Notes: generated by a model not told the origin, from the letters alone. DNA of 64,000 nucleotides from Acinetobacter sp. XS-4 (GCF_023920705.1 NZ_CP094657.1:124001-188000); one strand, 5' to 3'. Shown: positions 27,081 through 37,133, counted from the first letter of the stretch. Numbers and translations are program-made.

Positions 27081-28343
27081 ATGAATGAAGCTGTTCCCTC
27101 AGTTGTTGCGATTGACATTGGGACGCATAAAGTTTCAGTTTTGATTGGAAAAATTCATGCGCCGGATAACATTCAAGTTATCGGTATGGCAACTGCTCGC
27201 AATCGAGGCATGAATAAAGGAAAAATCGTAAGCCTCGATAAAGTCATCGCTGCGATTAAAAATGCTGTTGCTGAAGCGGAAAATATGGCCGAATGTCGCA
27301 TTCATAGCGCATGGGTATCGATTCCGAGTACCGAGTTGCAAAGTTTTTATGCCTCTGGCCGTACACCAGTTGCTAATCCAGCACATGTTATTACAACAAA
27401 TGAAGTCGTGCGCGCGTTAGAATTGGCAAAAGCAAGTCATGTGACTTCTGATTACTATTTAGCAAGTGCAGTGCCGTTAGGCTTTGAATTAGGTGATTCT
27501 GCTGAATGGGTGCAGAATCCAATTAACATGACTGCCCATAGTATGACAGGACATTATCAGTTAATGATGATGCCTATAGCAACTATGCAAAACCTTGATC
27601 GCGCTATGAAAGGTGCAAATATCGGGGTTGAAAAAATGGTGGTATCTTGTCTGGCAACAGCTGAGGCAAGCTTGCTTAAAGATGAAAAAGAGTATGGTGT
27701 TTGTCTGGTCGATATTGGCGCAGGTATTACCAATCTTGCGGTTTATCTAGATGGGCGTTTGGCTCTGGCACGTACATTGCAGCGTGGTGGTGAGCACGTT
27801 ACGCGTGATATTGCTGCTGTATTGCAAACTACGACAGAAGAAGCTGAGCGTATTAAAATTCTGTATGGTTGTGTCGATTTAAGTGCTGTTAAGCCAGATC
27901 ACATGATTCAGGTAGAAGGAATTGATGGCCCTCAAACCATTAGTCGAATTGAGTTGTCAGAAATTATTATTGCCCGCTATGAAGAGATCTTTAGCCAGAT
28001 TCGCGATGAACTCGAAAACAGCGGTGCAATTCATGGTTTATACCATGGTGTAGTGTTGACAGGGGATGCCTGTCAAATCGAAGGTATGGTGAGCTTGGCT
28101 CGCCGTATGTTGGGGGTATCCGCACATTTGGGTAATCCACCGTTACAGGTTTATGCTGATGATCAACATCAGGCAGCATTACGTCGTTCGATGTATGCAA
28201 CAGCAGCTGGTTTGCTCATGTTTAGCCAAAGTGAGTTGCAAGAAGCTGTTGAAGAGCCTGAAGAGGCAAATGACCGTTCGGTATGGGAGCGAATGGTAAA
28301 TGGCTGGAATGCATTTAATAGCAAGCTAAAAGCCATTTTTTAG
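27081..28343 (+). CDS. ftsA: cell division protein FtsA
   Basis: FtsA is the actin-like ATPase that anchors FtsZ to the membrane. The 420-aa protein has the phosphate-1 motif VVAIDIGTHKVSVLIG, the 1C domain, phosphate-2 VCLVDIGAGITNLAVY, the adenosine motif HGVVLTGDACQIEGM, and a C-terminal amphipathic membrane helix (VWERMVNGWNAFNSKLKAIF). ATG at 27081 is preferred to the GTG one codon earlier. Confidence 0.97.
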   Translation: MNEAVPSVVAIDIGTHKVSVLIGKIHAPDNIQVIGMATARNRGMNKGKIVSLDKVIAAIKNAVAEAENMAECRIHSAWVSIPSTELQSFYASGRTPVANPAHVITTNEVVRALELAKASHVTSDYYLASAVPLGFELGDSAEWVQNPINMTAHSMTGHYQLMMMPIATMQNLDRAMKGANIGVEKMVVSCLATAEASLLKDEKEYGVCLVDIGAGITNLAVYLDGRLALARTLQRGGEHVTRDIAAVLQTTTEEAERIKILYGCVDLSAVKPDHMIQVEGIDGPQTISRIELSEIIIARYEEIFSQIRDELENSGAIHGLYHGVVLTGDACQIEGMVSLARRMLGVSAHLGNPPLQVYADDQHQAALRRSMYATAAGLLMFSQSELQEAVEEPEEANDRSVWERMVNGWNAFNSKLKAIF

Positions 28344-28507
28344 GATGTATGGATTTATTGGTAGAATTGTTAGGAAGTTGTAAGAGAAAACCACTGTACT
28401 TGACAAGGTTTGTATTGCACAGCATTCTTAAAATTAGTTATTTTTGAAAATCAAGGCAGTATACGGGCTGAAGTGACTGCCATAATGTATTAGGAACCCT
28501 AAAGGTC

Positions 28508-29683
28508 ATGGCCTCATTTGAATTTATAGAAGATGAACTAAACGATGGCAACGGTCAAGCCCGTTTCACTGTATTTGGTGTAGGTGGTGGTGGCGGTAAT
28601 GCCGTTCAACATATGGTGCAGTCTGATATTCAAGGTGTTAAATTCGTTTGTGCCAATACAGACAAACAAGCACTAGACTGTATGAATGCACCTTTCAAAA
28701 TTCAGTTAGGCGAGCAAAGTACGCGTGGTTTAGGTGCTGGTGCTAACCCTGAAGTAGGGCAAGTTGCAGCAGAAGAAAGCCGTGAAATTATTCGTCACCA
28801 TCTTGAAGGTACGGATATGGTATTCGTTACCGCTGGTATGGGTGGCGGTACGGGTACGGGTGCGGCTCCTGTCGTGGCTGAAGTTGCCAAAGAAATGGGT
28901 ATTTTGACCGTTGGTGTTGTAACAACCCCATTTAACTTTGAAGGCCGTCGCCGTTTAAAATCTGCTGAACGCGGTATTGAAGCGCTTGAAGCACATGTTG
29001 ATTCATTGATTATTATCCCTAACCAACGCTTACTCAGCGTATATGGCGATATTTCAATGAAAGATGCTTATAAAAAAGCTGATGATGTATTGTTAAACGC
29101 TGTACGCAGTATCTTTGACCTTGTAGTAAACCGTGGTCACATTAACCTTGACTTCGCCGATTTGAAAACTGCAATGAGTACTCGTGGTTACGCAATGATG
29201 GGTGCTGGTTTAGGCCGTGGTGAAGATCGTGCACGTCAAGCAGCTGAGCAGGCTATTCGTAGCCCATTGCTTGATAACGTCAATATTATTAATGCTAAAG
29301 GTGTGTTGATTAACATTACTGGCGGTGACGATATTACGTTACGTGAAACTGAAATCATTACTGATGTTGTGAACCAGATTGTTGACCTTGATGAAGGTGA
29401 AATTTTCTACGGTACGGTATTTGATCCAGATGCCCGTGATGAATTACGTGTAACAGTCATTGCAACTGGTTTAACTCGTAATGCTGCAGATGCAGAACCG
29501 AGAAAACGTAATACAGTAAGTCATGCATCGTCTCAAGCGGCTCAATCTGTTGATGAAGATGATGTTCCTGCTATTAATAAACGTCAAAATGCAGACAATG
29601 AAGTGAGTAGTACTGCAAGTTCTTCTCCGCGTTCTTCGCCAATGAGTATTCAAGATTACTTGAAAAATCAGCAACGTAAGTAA
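28508..29683 (+). CDS. ftsZ: cell division protein FtsZ
   Basis: FtsZ is the tubulin-like GTPase that forms the division ring. The 391-aa protein has GVGGGGGNAVQHMV near the start, the tubulin signature GGGTGTGAAPVVAEVAKE, the T7-loop region NLDFADLKTAMS, and a variable Ser/Ala-rich linker (about residues 320-375) leading to SIQDYLKNQQRK, the conserved tail that binds FtsA and ZipA. The 164-bp gap after ftsA probably carries its own promoter. A strong terminator follows. Confidence 0.98.
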   Translation: MASFEFIEDELNDGNGQARFTVFGVGGGGGNAVQHMVQSDIQGVKFVCANTDKQALDCMNAPFKIQLGEQSTRGLGAGANPEVGQVAAEESREIIRHHLEGTDMVFVTAGMGGGTGTGAAPVVAEVAKEMGILTVGVVTTPFNFEGRRRLKSAERGIEALEAHVDSLIIIPNQRLLSVYGDISMKDAYKKADDVLLNAVRSIFDLVVNRGHINLDFADLKTAMSTRGYAMMGAGLGRGEDRARQAAEQAIRSPLLDNVNIINAKGVLINITGGDDITLRETEIITDVVNQIVDLDEGEIFYGTVFDPDARDELRVTVIATGLTRNAADAEPRKRNTVSHASSQAAQSVDEDDVPAINKRQNADNEVSSTASSSPRSSPMSIQDYLKNQQRK

Positions 29684-29700
29684 AAAAGTATTAAATTTAA

Positions 29701-29732
29701 AAAAAGGCAGTGTTTAAACACTGCCTTTTTTT
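29701..29732 (+). terminator. terminator after ftsZ
   Basis: AAAAAGGCAGTGTTTAAACACTGCCTTTTTTT forms a perfect stem with a short loop and a T7 run. It separates ftsZ from lpxC. Confidence 0.94.
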
Positions 29733-29793
29733 GTTTTTGATCAATGACTAAATATGCTAACGTATAGCGGTTTTAAAAAAGAAGTTACAAAGC

Positions 29794-30696
29794 ATGGTGA
29801 AACAACGTACTCTCAATCGTGTGGTAAAAGCGAGTGGAATAGGTCTTCATAGCGGTCAAAAAGTGATGATCAATTTCATTCCACATACCGCGGATGGAGG
29901 TATTGTATTTCGTCGTATCGATTTAGACCCGCCCGTTGAAATCCATGCAAATGCTTTGCTCATTCAAGAAGCTTTCATGTGCTCCAATTTAGTGATTGGA
30001 GATATAAAAGTTGGAACGATTGAGCATGTAATGAGTGCAATTGCAGGTTTAGGGATTGATAACCTTATTGTTGAGGTATCAGCGTCTGAAGTTCCGATTA
30101 TGGATGGAAGTGCTGGTCCGTTTATTTACCTATTAATGCAAGGTGGATTACGTGAGTTGGATGCACCGAAAAAATTTATAAGAATATTAAAACCAGTTGA
30201 AGCATTAATAGATGATAAAAAAGCAATTTTTAGTCCGCATAATGGTTTTCAATTAAATTTTACAATTGATTTTGATCATCCTGCCTTTGCTAAAGAATAT
30301 CAATCTGCGACTATCGATTTTTCTACTGAAACTTTTGTATATGAAGTCAGTGAAGCTCGTACTTTTGGTTTCATGAAAGATCTAGATTATCTCAAAGCAA
30401 ATAACTTAGCCTTAGGTGCAAGTTTAGACAATGCCATTGGTGTAGATGACACAGGCGTTGTTAACGAAGAAGGCTTACGTTTCGCTGATGAATTTGTAAG
30501 ACATAAGATTTTGGATGCAGTAGGTGATTTGTATTTGCTTGGTCATCAAATTATTGCCAAGTTTGATGGCTATAAATCGGGACATGCTTTAAATAATCAG
30601 TTGTTACGCAATGTTCAAAGTGATCCGAGTAATTATGAAATTGTAACATTTAATGACGAGAGTGAATGTCCAATTCCATATGTCAGTGTGACATAA
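29794..30696 (+). CDS. lpxC: UDP-3-O-acyl-N-acetylglucosamine deacetylase
   Basis: LpxC performs the committed step of lipid A synthesis using Zn2+. The 300-aa protein shows [18 protein letters not shown] at the N-terminus, the zinc-ligand region [28 protein letters not shown], and the second metal/catalytic motif [18 protein letters not shown]. It lies immediately after ftsZ but behind its own terminator and promoter region. Mutations in this gene are known in A. baumannii to abolish lipooligosaccharide; the coding sequence here is intact. Confidence 0.98.
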   Translation: MVKQRTLNRVVKASGIGLHSGQKVMINFIPHTADGGIVFRRIDLDPPVEIHANALLIQEAFMCSNLVIGDIKVGTIEHVMSAIAGLGIDNLIVEVSASEVPIMDGSAGPFIYLLMQGGLRELDAPKKFIRILKPVEALIDDKKAIFSPHNGFQLNFTIDFDHPAFAKEYQSATIDFSTETFVYEVSEARTFGFMKDLDYLKANNLALGASLDNAIGVDDTGVVNEEGLRFADEFVRHKILDAVGDLYLLGHQIIAKFDGYKSGHALNNQLLRNVQSDPSNYEIVTFNDESECPIPYVSVT

Positions 30697-30740
30697 GTCA
30701 TTGTCTTTACTTGGCTATGTTATATTGTAACATTGTAAAG

Positions 30741-30756
30741 TGTGATTATTATCACA
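30741..30756. promoter_or_regulatory. CRP/Vfr-type palindrome
   Basis: TGTGATTATTATCACA is a perfect TGTGA-N6-TCACA dyad, the CRP consensus core. It lies between the convergent ends of lpxC and dciA, where no promoter is expected, so it may be non-functional or act as a weak hairpin. Confidence 0.4.
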
Positions 30757-30793
30757 TAATAAGAACGATTCTAATTAAGAAATAGAAAGCTCA

Positions 30794-31234
30794 TCATTTT
30801 TTATTGCTTGCCAAACGTAGTAAAGCTTGGCTAAGCTTAGGGTCGCTCACAAAGTCGGCTGCACTACGTAACATTTCTTGTGTTTCCGGGGGGATGGGTT
30901 TAGATGGCTCAGATGAGGGTGCATTTGAAATGTTTTTATTTCTCAAGCGAACCTGAATTCTTTGTAAGTCTTTTAACCCTTCAAGTTGAGATAATTTAGA
31001 TACATATTGGTTCTGTAAATAACTGAGTTGACTAATCATCGCCTGATTTTCACCAGTAATGATTAAAGAACCATTTTGATAACACACGACCTGCCATTGT
31101 TCCGGTTGGGGCAATAAGGGTTGGATCATTTTCGTAAGTCTTTGCCATTGCGCGACTTGCGTTGTTAGAAACGTAAGGTTTCCTGTTTTTATGTGTTTTC
31201 CGGTTTGTTGAAAAACGTTATCGGGTTTAGACAT
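30794..31234 (-). CDS. dciA: DciA-family (DUF721) protein
   Basis: DciA proteins help load the DnaB helicase in bacteria that lack DnaC. The 146-aa protein has the DUF721 core: W-x-x-V-C-x-x-G-x-L (WQVVCYQNGSLIITGENQAM), the Q-L-S-Y-L-x-x-Q-Y helix and the LQRIQVRLRNK strand. The C-terminal tail (PPETQEMLRSAADFVSDPKL) is acidic and helical. Its place beside lpxC, in opposite orientation, is common in gamma-proteobacteria. It diverges from the M23 peptidase gene. Confidence 0.8.
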   Translation of the reverse strand: MSKPDNVFQQTGKHIKTGNLTFLTTQVAQWQRLTKMIQPLLPQPEQWQVVCYQNGSLIITGENQAMISQLSYLQNQYVSKLSQLEGLKDLQRIQVRLRNKNISNAPSSEPSKPIPPETQEMLRSAADFVSDPKLSQALLRLASNKK

Positions 31235-31341
31235 GGATCATTCTCGGATAGATTCTTGTCTTTATCTTAAGCGTTCATTTCGATTGATATCAAGGAAGAG
31301 ATCATAAGGAACTTGAGTAAGAACAGTTTCAAGAGGTTTTT

Positions 31342-32034
31342 ATGCACACGCGTCGTATTTTATTAGCGTTTTCACTTGCCGCTTCGGCAGCATCAGTTGC
31401 TTTTGCAGATTATCAAACTATTAACCAATCTACTGATTCAGATCGATTGGAACAACTATCAAAAACATTATCTCAAGGTTCATATACCCATCCTGATGAT
31501 TTAGATCTTCCAGCGAGCGCGAAAGTTTCAGTGACCTTACGCCAAAAAACAGTTGAGCTCAATAATGAGTCGCTCGCAAAAAAATATGGCAATACGAGCG
31601 CAAAGAACTCTTTTAATGCCTCTTCTTCAAATGCTTACTCTTGGTTAATTTCTCATCCGCTTCCTGATACTGTACGAGTTTCTTCAAACTTTGGCGGTCG
31701 TACAATGAGTGGTCGTGCTGAACATCATGGCGGTTTAGATATGGCTGCTCCGAGTGGCACACCAATCTATGCGACAGGCCCAGGTATTGTAACTAAATCT
31801 GGCTGGGGCACTGGCTATGGTCAATATGTTGAAATTAACCATGGTAATGGCTATTTAACACGCTATGCTCATGCTTCACGTTTAATGGTTCGCGTAGGTG
31901 ACCAAGTGTCGGCAGGTGAACATATTGCGAATGTAGGTTGTACAGGTCGTTGTACTGGTCCACATTTGCACTATGAAGTAGTAAAAGATGGTCAACGTAA
32001 GAATCCAACAACTTACTTGGCGATGCTTCCTTAA
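31342..32034 (+). CDS. M23-family peptidoglycan metallopeptidase
   Basis: A 230-aa exported LytM-type endopeptidase. A signal peptide (RRILLAFSLAASAASVAFA) is followed by a ~90-residue N-terminal region and the M23 domain, with the Zn-binding motifs HHGGLDMAAPSGTPIYA (HxxxD), RYAHASRLMV and CTGPHLHYEV (HxH). All metal and catalytic residues are kept, so it should be an active peptidase rather than an EnvC-like activator. The CTGRCTG loop may form a disulfide. Confidence 0.88.
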   Translation: MHTRRILLAFSLAASAASVAFADYQTINQSTDSDRLEQLSKTLSQGSYTHPDDLDLPASAKVSVTLRQKTVELNNESLAKKYGNTSAKNSFNASSSNAYSWLISHPLPDTVRVSSNFGGRTMSGRAEHHGGLDMAAPSGTPIYATGPGIVTKSGWGTGYGQYVEINHGNGYLTRYAHASRLMVRVGDQVSAGEHIANVGCTGRCTGPHLHYEVVKDGQRKNPTTYLAMLP

Positions 32035-32115
32035 AAGCATAGTTAAAAAGGGTTAGGTTATTAAATTTATGAATCTGAAAATTAACTTAAACCTTTTTTA
32101 ACGTAAATATTGTAT

Positions 32116-32143
32116 AAAAAAACGCCATTATTGGCGTTTTTTT
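32116..32143 (+). terminator. terminator after the M23 peptidase
   Basis: AAAAAACGCCA-ttat-TGGCGTTTTTTT hairpin with a T7 tract. Confidence 0.92.
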
Positions 32144-32193
32144 GTTATTTTGTTTAATGCTCGGTCAATGACTATTCATTCAGAAAATAATAG

Positions 32194-32234
32194 GCCCCCC
32201 TCACATTCACCCGTGGCAATAACTAGAGAGGGGT
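32194..32234 (+). other. hairpin in the aceE leader
   Basis: CCCCTC (32197-32202) can pair with GAGGGG (32228-32233) across a 25-base loop about 50 bases before aceE. It may be an operator or leader structure; the stem is short and chance pairing is possible. Confidence 0.3.
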
Positions 32235-32285
32235 AAAACGTGGTAAAAATACAAAGTAGATTAAAGAACAAGGAACAGGTGAATT

Positions 32286-35003
32286 ATGGCGTTTTACGGT
32301 GACTCCGATGCACAAGAAACCCAAGAGTGGCAAGATGCATTCGATTCAGTTTTACAACATATGGGAACTGAGCGCGCGGCATTCTTATTGGAAAAACTTT
32401 ACCAACAAGCAATTGCTAAGCATGTTCCCATTCAACGTCTCAATACACCTTACTTAAATACAATTTCTGTTGAAGAACAACCTGCAATGCCAGGCGACCA
32501 AGATATGGAACGCCGTATTCGTGCATTGATTCGTTGGAATGCCTTAGCAATGGTACTCCGTGCGAATAAAACAGGTGATGATTTAGGTGGACACTTGGCG
32601 AGCTTCGCATCAAGTGCAACATTATATGACGTAGGTTTTAACCATTTCTTCCGCGCAAACAGCGATAACTTTGGCGGAGATATGATTTATTACCAAGGAC
32701 ATTGTGCTCCTGGTATTTATGCTCGTTCATTCCTTGAAGGGCGTTTGACTGAAGAACAGTTAAGTAATTTCCGCCGTGAAGTTGGCGGTAACGGTTTACC
32801 AAGCTATCCACATCCATATTTAATGCCGGACTATTGGCAATTCCCAACTGTATCAATGGGTCTTGGTCCAATCATGTCAATTTATCAAGCGCACATTCAA
32901 AAATATTTGATGAATCGCGGCTTGATCAAAGAAGAAAATCGTAAAGTCTGGGCATATCTTGGCGATGGTGAGATGGATGAGCCAGAAAGTACTGGTGCAA
33001 TTTCACTTGCTGGTCGTGAAAAGCTTGATAACCTAATTTGGGTTGTTAACTGTAACTTACAGCGTCTAGATGGCCCTGTACGTGGTAACGGTAAAATCAT
33101 TCAAGAATTAGAATCTTTATTCCGTGGTGCGGGCTGGCGTGTCATTAAAGTGGTATGGGGTCGTCATTGGGATCCGCTACTTGCAAAAGACAGCACAGGT
33201 GCATTAAAAGCGGTAATGGGAGAAACAGTTGATGGCGAATACCAGCGCTATCAAGTGAAAGGTGGTGCATATACACGCGAGAAATTCTTTGGTAAGTACC
33301 CAGAAGCTGCGGAACTTGTAAAAGATTTAAGCGATGAAGATATCGATAATCTTAACCGTGGTGGTCATGACCCGTACAAAGTTTTTGCTGCCTATGCAGA
33401 AGCAATGACAGCCAAAGGTCAACCAACAGTTATTCTTGCGAAAACTGTTAAAGGTTATGGTTTGTCTGAAGAAATTGAAGCGGTGAATAAGACCCACCAA
33501 ATCAAAAAAATGCAGATCGATTCTTTAAAATATGTACGTGACCGTTTTAACCTGCCATTTACAGACGATAAATTAGAAGAGCTTCCATTCTATCGCCCAA
33601 GTGAAAACTCTCCAGAAATGAAGTATATGAAAGCGCGTCGTGAAGCGTTAGGTGGTTACCTACCTGCACGTCGTCGTGAGAGTGAAATTTTAGCGATTCC
33701 TGAATTATCTGTATTTGATGCAGTATTAAACGGTTCAGGTGGTAAAGAGCAATCTACGACTATGGTGATGGTTCGTTTAATTGCTGCTTTACTTAAAGAA
33801 AAAGCAATTAAAGACCGCGTAGTACCAATCGTTCCAGATGAAGCACGTACTTTTGGTCTAGAAGGTATGTTCCGTCAGCTTGGTATTTATGCCGCTCATG
33901 GTCAAAAATATACCCCAGAAGACCAAGAACAGTTAATGCATTACCGTGAAGCAAGTGACGGTCACATGCTTCAAGAAGGGATTAACGAAGCTGGTGCGAT
34001 GAGCGCATGGGCTGCGTTGGCAACAAGTTATTCAACGAATAACTTACCAATGATTCCAATGTACATGTACTACTCAATGTTTGGTTTCCAACGTATTGGT
34101 GACATTGCGTGGGCTGCGGGTGATGCACAAGCTCAAGGTTTCTTGTTAGGTGCAACAGCTGGTCGTACCACATTGAACGGTGAAGGTTTACAACACCAAG
34201 ATGGTCATTCACATATCTTAGCGAACACGATTCCTAACTGTGTATCTTATGACCCATGTTTTGGTTACGAATTAGCTGTAATCGTTCATGACGGTTTACA
34301 ACGTATGTATGTGAACCAAGAGCGTGTGTTCTATTACCTAACTGTAATGAACGAAAACTACGAGCATCCTGCAATGCCTGAAGGCGCTGAGGAAGGCATT
34401 AAACGTGGTATGTACTTGTTCGAAAAAGATGAAAAAGCAACTGTCCAGCTACTTGGTTCAGGTGTAATTCTTCGTGAAGTGATCAAAGCTGCGAAAATCT
34501 TACGTGATGAATACCAAATCCATTCAAACGTTTGGAGTGTAACAAGCTTCAATGAGTTATCGCGTGATGGTATGGCATGTGAAGAATACAACCGCTTACA
34601 CCCACTTACTGAAGAAGTGAAAGAATCTTGGGTATCTAAACAATTACGCGGTACAGAAGGTATTGTTGTTTCAGCAACAGACCATATGCGTGCATATAGC
34701 GAACAAATTCGTGCTTATCTTCCAGATGGTCGCCCATTTGTTGCGTTGGGTACAGATGGTTATGGTCGCTCAGATACACGTGCTAACTTACGTAGTTTCT
34801 TTGGTGTTGACGCTGCACATATCGTTGTTGCTACTTTGAAAAAATTAGCTGACGAAGGTGAAGTAGATGCACGTTTAGTTAAAGATGCGATTTCTAACTT
34901 TGAGTTAGACACTGATCGTCCAGTGGCATGGGCTCCACAAGCACATCCAGAAGTTCAGGCAGTTGCTGAATACCATGAAACGCAAACAGGTGAGGGGAAC
35001 TAA
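32286..35003 (+). CDS. aceE: pyruvate dehydrogenase E1 component
   Basis: AceE decarboxylates pyruvate with thiamine diphosphate and acetylates the lipoyl domains of AceF. It is the homodimeric E1 type: 905 aa, the length of the E. coli enzyme. Visible are HLASFASSATLYDVGFNHFF, the ThDP motif GDGEMDEPES...NLIWVVNCNLQRLDG, RTFGLEGMFRQLGIYA, and the C-terminal GTDGYGRSDTRANLR. GGAACAGGTGAATT precedes the ATG. aceF follows after 2 bases; no E3 gene (lpd) is in the window. Confidence 0.98.
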   Translation: MAFYGDSDAQETQEWQDAFDSVLQHMGTERAAFLLEKLYQQAIAKHVPIQRLNTPYLNTISVEEQPAMPGDQDMERRIRALIRWNALAMVLRANKTGDDLGGHLASFASSATLYDVGFNHFFRANSDNFGGDMIYYQGHCAPGIYARSFLEGRLTEEQLSNFRREVGGNGLPSYPHPYLMPDYWQFPTVSMGLGPIMSIYQAHIQKYLMNRGLIKEENRKVWAYLGDGEMDEPESTGAISLAGREKLDNLIWVVNCNLQRLDGPVRGNGKIIQELESLFRGAGWRVIKVVWGRHWDPLLAKDSTGALKAVMGETVDGEYQRYQVKGGAYTREKFFGKYPEAAELVKDLSDEDIDNLNRGGHDPYKVFAAYAEAMTAKGQPTVILAKTVKGYGLSEEIEAVNKTHQIKKMQIDSLKYVRDRFNLPFTDDKLEELPFYRPSENSPEMKYMKARREALGGYLPARRRESEILAIPELSVFDAVLNGSGGKEQSTTMVMVRLIAALLKEKAIKDRVVPIVPDEARTFGLEGMFRQLGIYAAHGQKYTPEDQEQLMHYREASDGHMLQEGINEAGAMSAWAALATSYSTNNLPMIPMYMYYSMFGFQRIGDIAWAAGDAQAQGFLLGATAGRTTLNGEGLQHQDGHSHILANTIPNCVSYDPCFGYELAVIVHDGLQRMYVNQERVFYYLTVMNENYEHPAMPEGAEEGIKRGMYLFEKDEKATVQLLGSGVILREVIKAAKILRDEYQIHSNVWSVTSFNELSRDGMACEEYNRLHPLTEEVKESWVSKQLRGTEGIVVSATDHMRAYSEQIRAYLPDGRPFVALGTDGYGRSDTRANLRSFFGVDAAHIVVATLKKLADEGEVDARLVKDAISNFELDTDRPVAWAPQAHPEVQAVAEYHETQTGEGN

Positions 35004-35005
35004 GC

Positions 35006-36988
35006 ATGCAAATTAAGACCCCTGATATTGGCGTAGATAAAGCAATTGTTGCCGAAATTTTGGTAAAAGTTGGCGATAGCATTGCTGAAAATGACAGCCT
35101 TGTTTTGCTTGAGTCGGATAAAGCGTCTGTTGAAGTGCCTAGCACTTCAGCAGGTGTCGTAAAAAGTATCTTAATCAAAGAAGGCGATAGCGTAACTGAA
35201 GGTACGGTATTGTTTGAACTTGAAGCTGAAGGTACTGCACCTGCGGCTCAAACAGAAGAAGTTGCAAAACCTGCTCCAGCAGCTGAACAATCAGCAGCAC
35301 CGGTAGCGGTACAACAAGCTTCAACTGCTGTACAACCAGCAGCGGCAACCACGAGTCAAGTGGTTGAAGTTCAAGTTCCTGACATTGGTGTTGAAAAAGC
35401 ACTCGTTGGTGAAATTTTAGTAAAAGTTGGCGAGCAAATCGATGTTGAGCAAAGCATCGTTGTGGTTGAATCTGATAAAGCAACTGTAGAAGTACCAAGC
35501 AGTGTTGCTGGTACTGTAGAAAGCATTCAAGTTAAAGAAGGCGATACAGTTAAAGAAGGTGTTGTGCTCATTAAAGTGAAAACAACATCTGCAGCAAGTG
35601 CGCCAGTTGAGGCTCCTGCTTCTACAGCGGCTCCAGTAGCGGCACCTGCACCAGTTCAACAAGAAACTGTAGCTGCGGCTGCTACTCAATCTGGACCAGT
35701 TGATATTAACGTTCCTGATTTGGGTGTAGACAAAGCAGTTGTTGCTGAAATTTTGGTACAAGTTGGCGATAAAGTTGATGTAGACCAGAGCCTTGTTGTG
35801 GTTGAGTCAGATAAAGCAACTGTTGAAGTTCCAAGTACTGTTGCAGGTGTTGTGAAAGCGATTCACTTGCAAGCAGGTCAACAAGTTTCACAAGGTATAT
35901 TGCTTGCAACAATTGAAGCTGAAGGCCAAGCACCTGCTGCGGCACCAGCGGCAAAAGCAGAAGTAGCTCCAGCTCCACAGGCAGCAGCACCTAAAGCGGC
36001 AGCTCCTGCTCCGACTCAGGCTGTATCTGCTCCAGCGTCTGGTAGTGACAAGTTAACCAAAGAACAAGAAGCCGACAACGCTAAAGTATATGCAGGTCCT
36101 GCTGTACGTAAGCTTGCTCGTGAGCTTGGTGTGATTTTGTCACAAGTCAAAACTTCTGGTGAGCATGGCCGTGTTGTTAAAGAAGATATCTTTGCTTATG
36201 TGAAGACTCGTTTAACTGCACCACAAGCGGCACCAGTTGCTGCGGCTGCACCAGCGGTTTCGGGTTTGCCAAAGCTTCCTGACTTCACTGCATTTGGTGG
36301 TGTGGAAGAAAAAGTACTGACGCGTTTGCAACAAGTATCTATTCCGCAATTGTCGTTGAATAACTTTATTCCGCAAGTCACCCAGTTTGATTCGGCTGAC
36401 ATTACTGAGTTAGAAGATTGGCGTAATGAGCTAAAAGGCAACTTCAAAAAAGAAGGTATCAGCCTGACGATTATGGCATTCATTATCAAAGCGGTTGCGC
36501 ATTTGTTGAAAGAAGAGCGTGAGTTTGCAGGTCATCTATCTGATGATGGTAAATCAGTGCTCTTGCGCAATGAAATCCATATGGGAATTGCGGTAGCAAC
36601 ACCTGATGGTTTAACTGTGCCAGTACTTCGTAACCCAGACCAAAAATCAATTAAGCAAATTGCAGTTGAATTGGGTGTGTTAGGTCAAAAAGCACGTGAT
36701 AAGAAATTAACACCGAAAGACTTACAAGGTGCGAACTTCACGATTACAAGCTTAGGTTCGATTGGTGGTACATCATTTACACCACTTGTGAACTGGCCAC
36801 AAGTTGCGATTTTGGGTATTTCACCAGCAACGATGCAACCAGTTTGGAATGGTAAAGACTTTGATCCACGCTTAATGTTGCCGTTGTCGATGTCTTATGA
36901 CCACCGTGTAATTAATGGTGCAGATGCCGCTCGCTTTACCAATAAACTTACGAAACTTCTTAAAGATATTCGTACTTTATTAATCTAA
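35006..36988 (+). CDS. aceF: dihydrolipoyl acetyltransferase, three lipoyl domains
   Basis: AceF is the E2 core of pyruvate dehydrogenase. The 660-aa protein has three tandem lipoyl domains (about residues 1-73, 116-190, 232-305), each with a lipoylated Lys in ESDKA(S/T)VEVPS, joined by Ala/Pro-rich linkers. Then come the peripheral-subunit-binding domain (YAGPAVRKLARELGV) and the catalytic acetyltransferase domain ending in SYDHRVINGADAARF. The repeated domains explain the internal DNA repetition. It lies 2 bases after aceE and ends at a terminator. Confidence 0.97.
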   Translation: MQIKTPDIGVDKAIVAEILVKVGDSIAENDSLVLLESDKASVEVPSTSAGVVKSILIKEGDSVTEGTVLFELEAEGTAPAAQTEEVAKPAPAAEQSAAPVAVQQASTAVQPAAATTSQVVEVQVPDIGVEKALVGEILVKVGEQIDVEQSIVVVESDKATVEVPSSVAGTVESIQVKEGDTVKEGVVLIKVKTTSAASAPVEAPASTAAPVAAPAPVQQETVAAAATQSGPVDINVPDLGVDKAVVAEILVQVGDKVDVDQSLVVVESDKATVEVPSTVAGVVKAIHLQAGQQVSQGILLATIEAEGQAPAAAPAAKAEVAPAPQAAAPKAAAPAPTQAVSAPASGSDKLTKEQEADNAKVYAGPAVRKLARELGVILSQVKTSGEHGRVVKEDIFAYVKTRLTAPQAAPVAAAAPAVSGLPKLPDFTAFGGVEEKVLTRLQQVSIPQLSLNNFIPQVTQFDSADITELEDWRNELKGNFKKEGISLTIMAFIIKAVAHLLKEEREFAGHLSDDGKSVLLRNEIHMGIAVATPDGLTVPVLRNPDQKSIKQIAVELGVLGQKARDKKLTPKDLQGANFTITSLGSIGGTSFTPLVNWPQVAILGISPATMQPVWNGKDFDPRLMLPLSMSYDHRVINGADAARFTNKLTKLLKDIRTLLI

Positions 36989-37007
36989 TATTTTGAAATA
37001 AATCATT

Positions 37008-37032
37008 AAAACCTCGCTTCGGCGGGGTTTTA
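37008..37032 (+). terminator. terminator after aceF
   Basis: AAAACCTCGC-TTCG-GCGGGGTTTT hairpin with a UUCG-type loop, followed by a T-rich stretch about 20 bases after the aceF stop. Confidence 0.88.
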
Positions 37033-37133
37033 TTTTGGTATTTAATTTAATTGATTTTAGGTTAATCTAAAGATAAAGAGGGAGTGATCGAGAGAGGAAA
37101 AATTTCTCGTTTTAGGTAAAGGAGAAATAATAA

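Noticed and set aside
35006..35930. Tandem DNA repeat of about 350 bp
   Set aside because: Explained by three lipoyl domains of aceF, not a separate repeat element.
35175..35990. Long antisense frames opposite aceF
   Set aside because: They arise from the repeated Ala/Pro- and Val-rich codons of the lipoyl domains and linkers; no start signals or family character.
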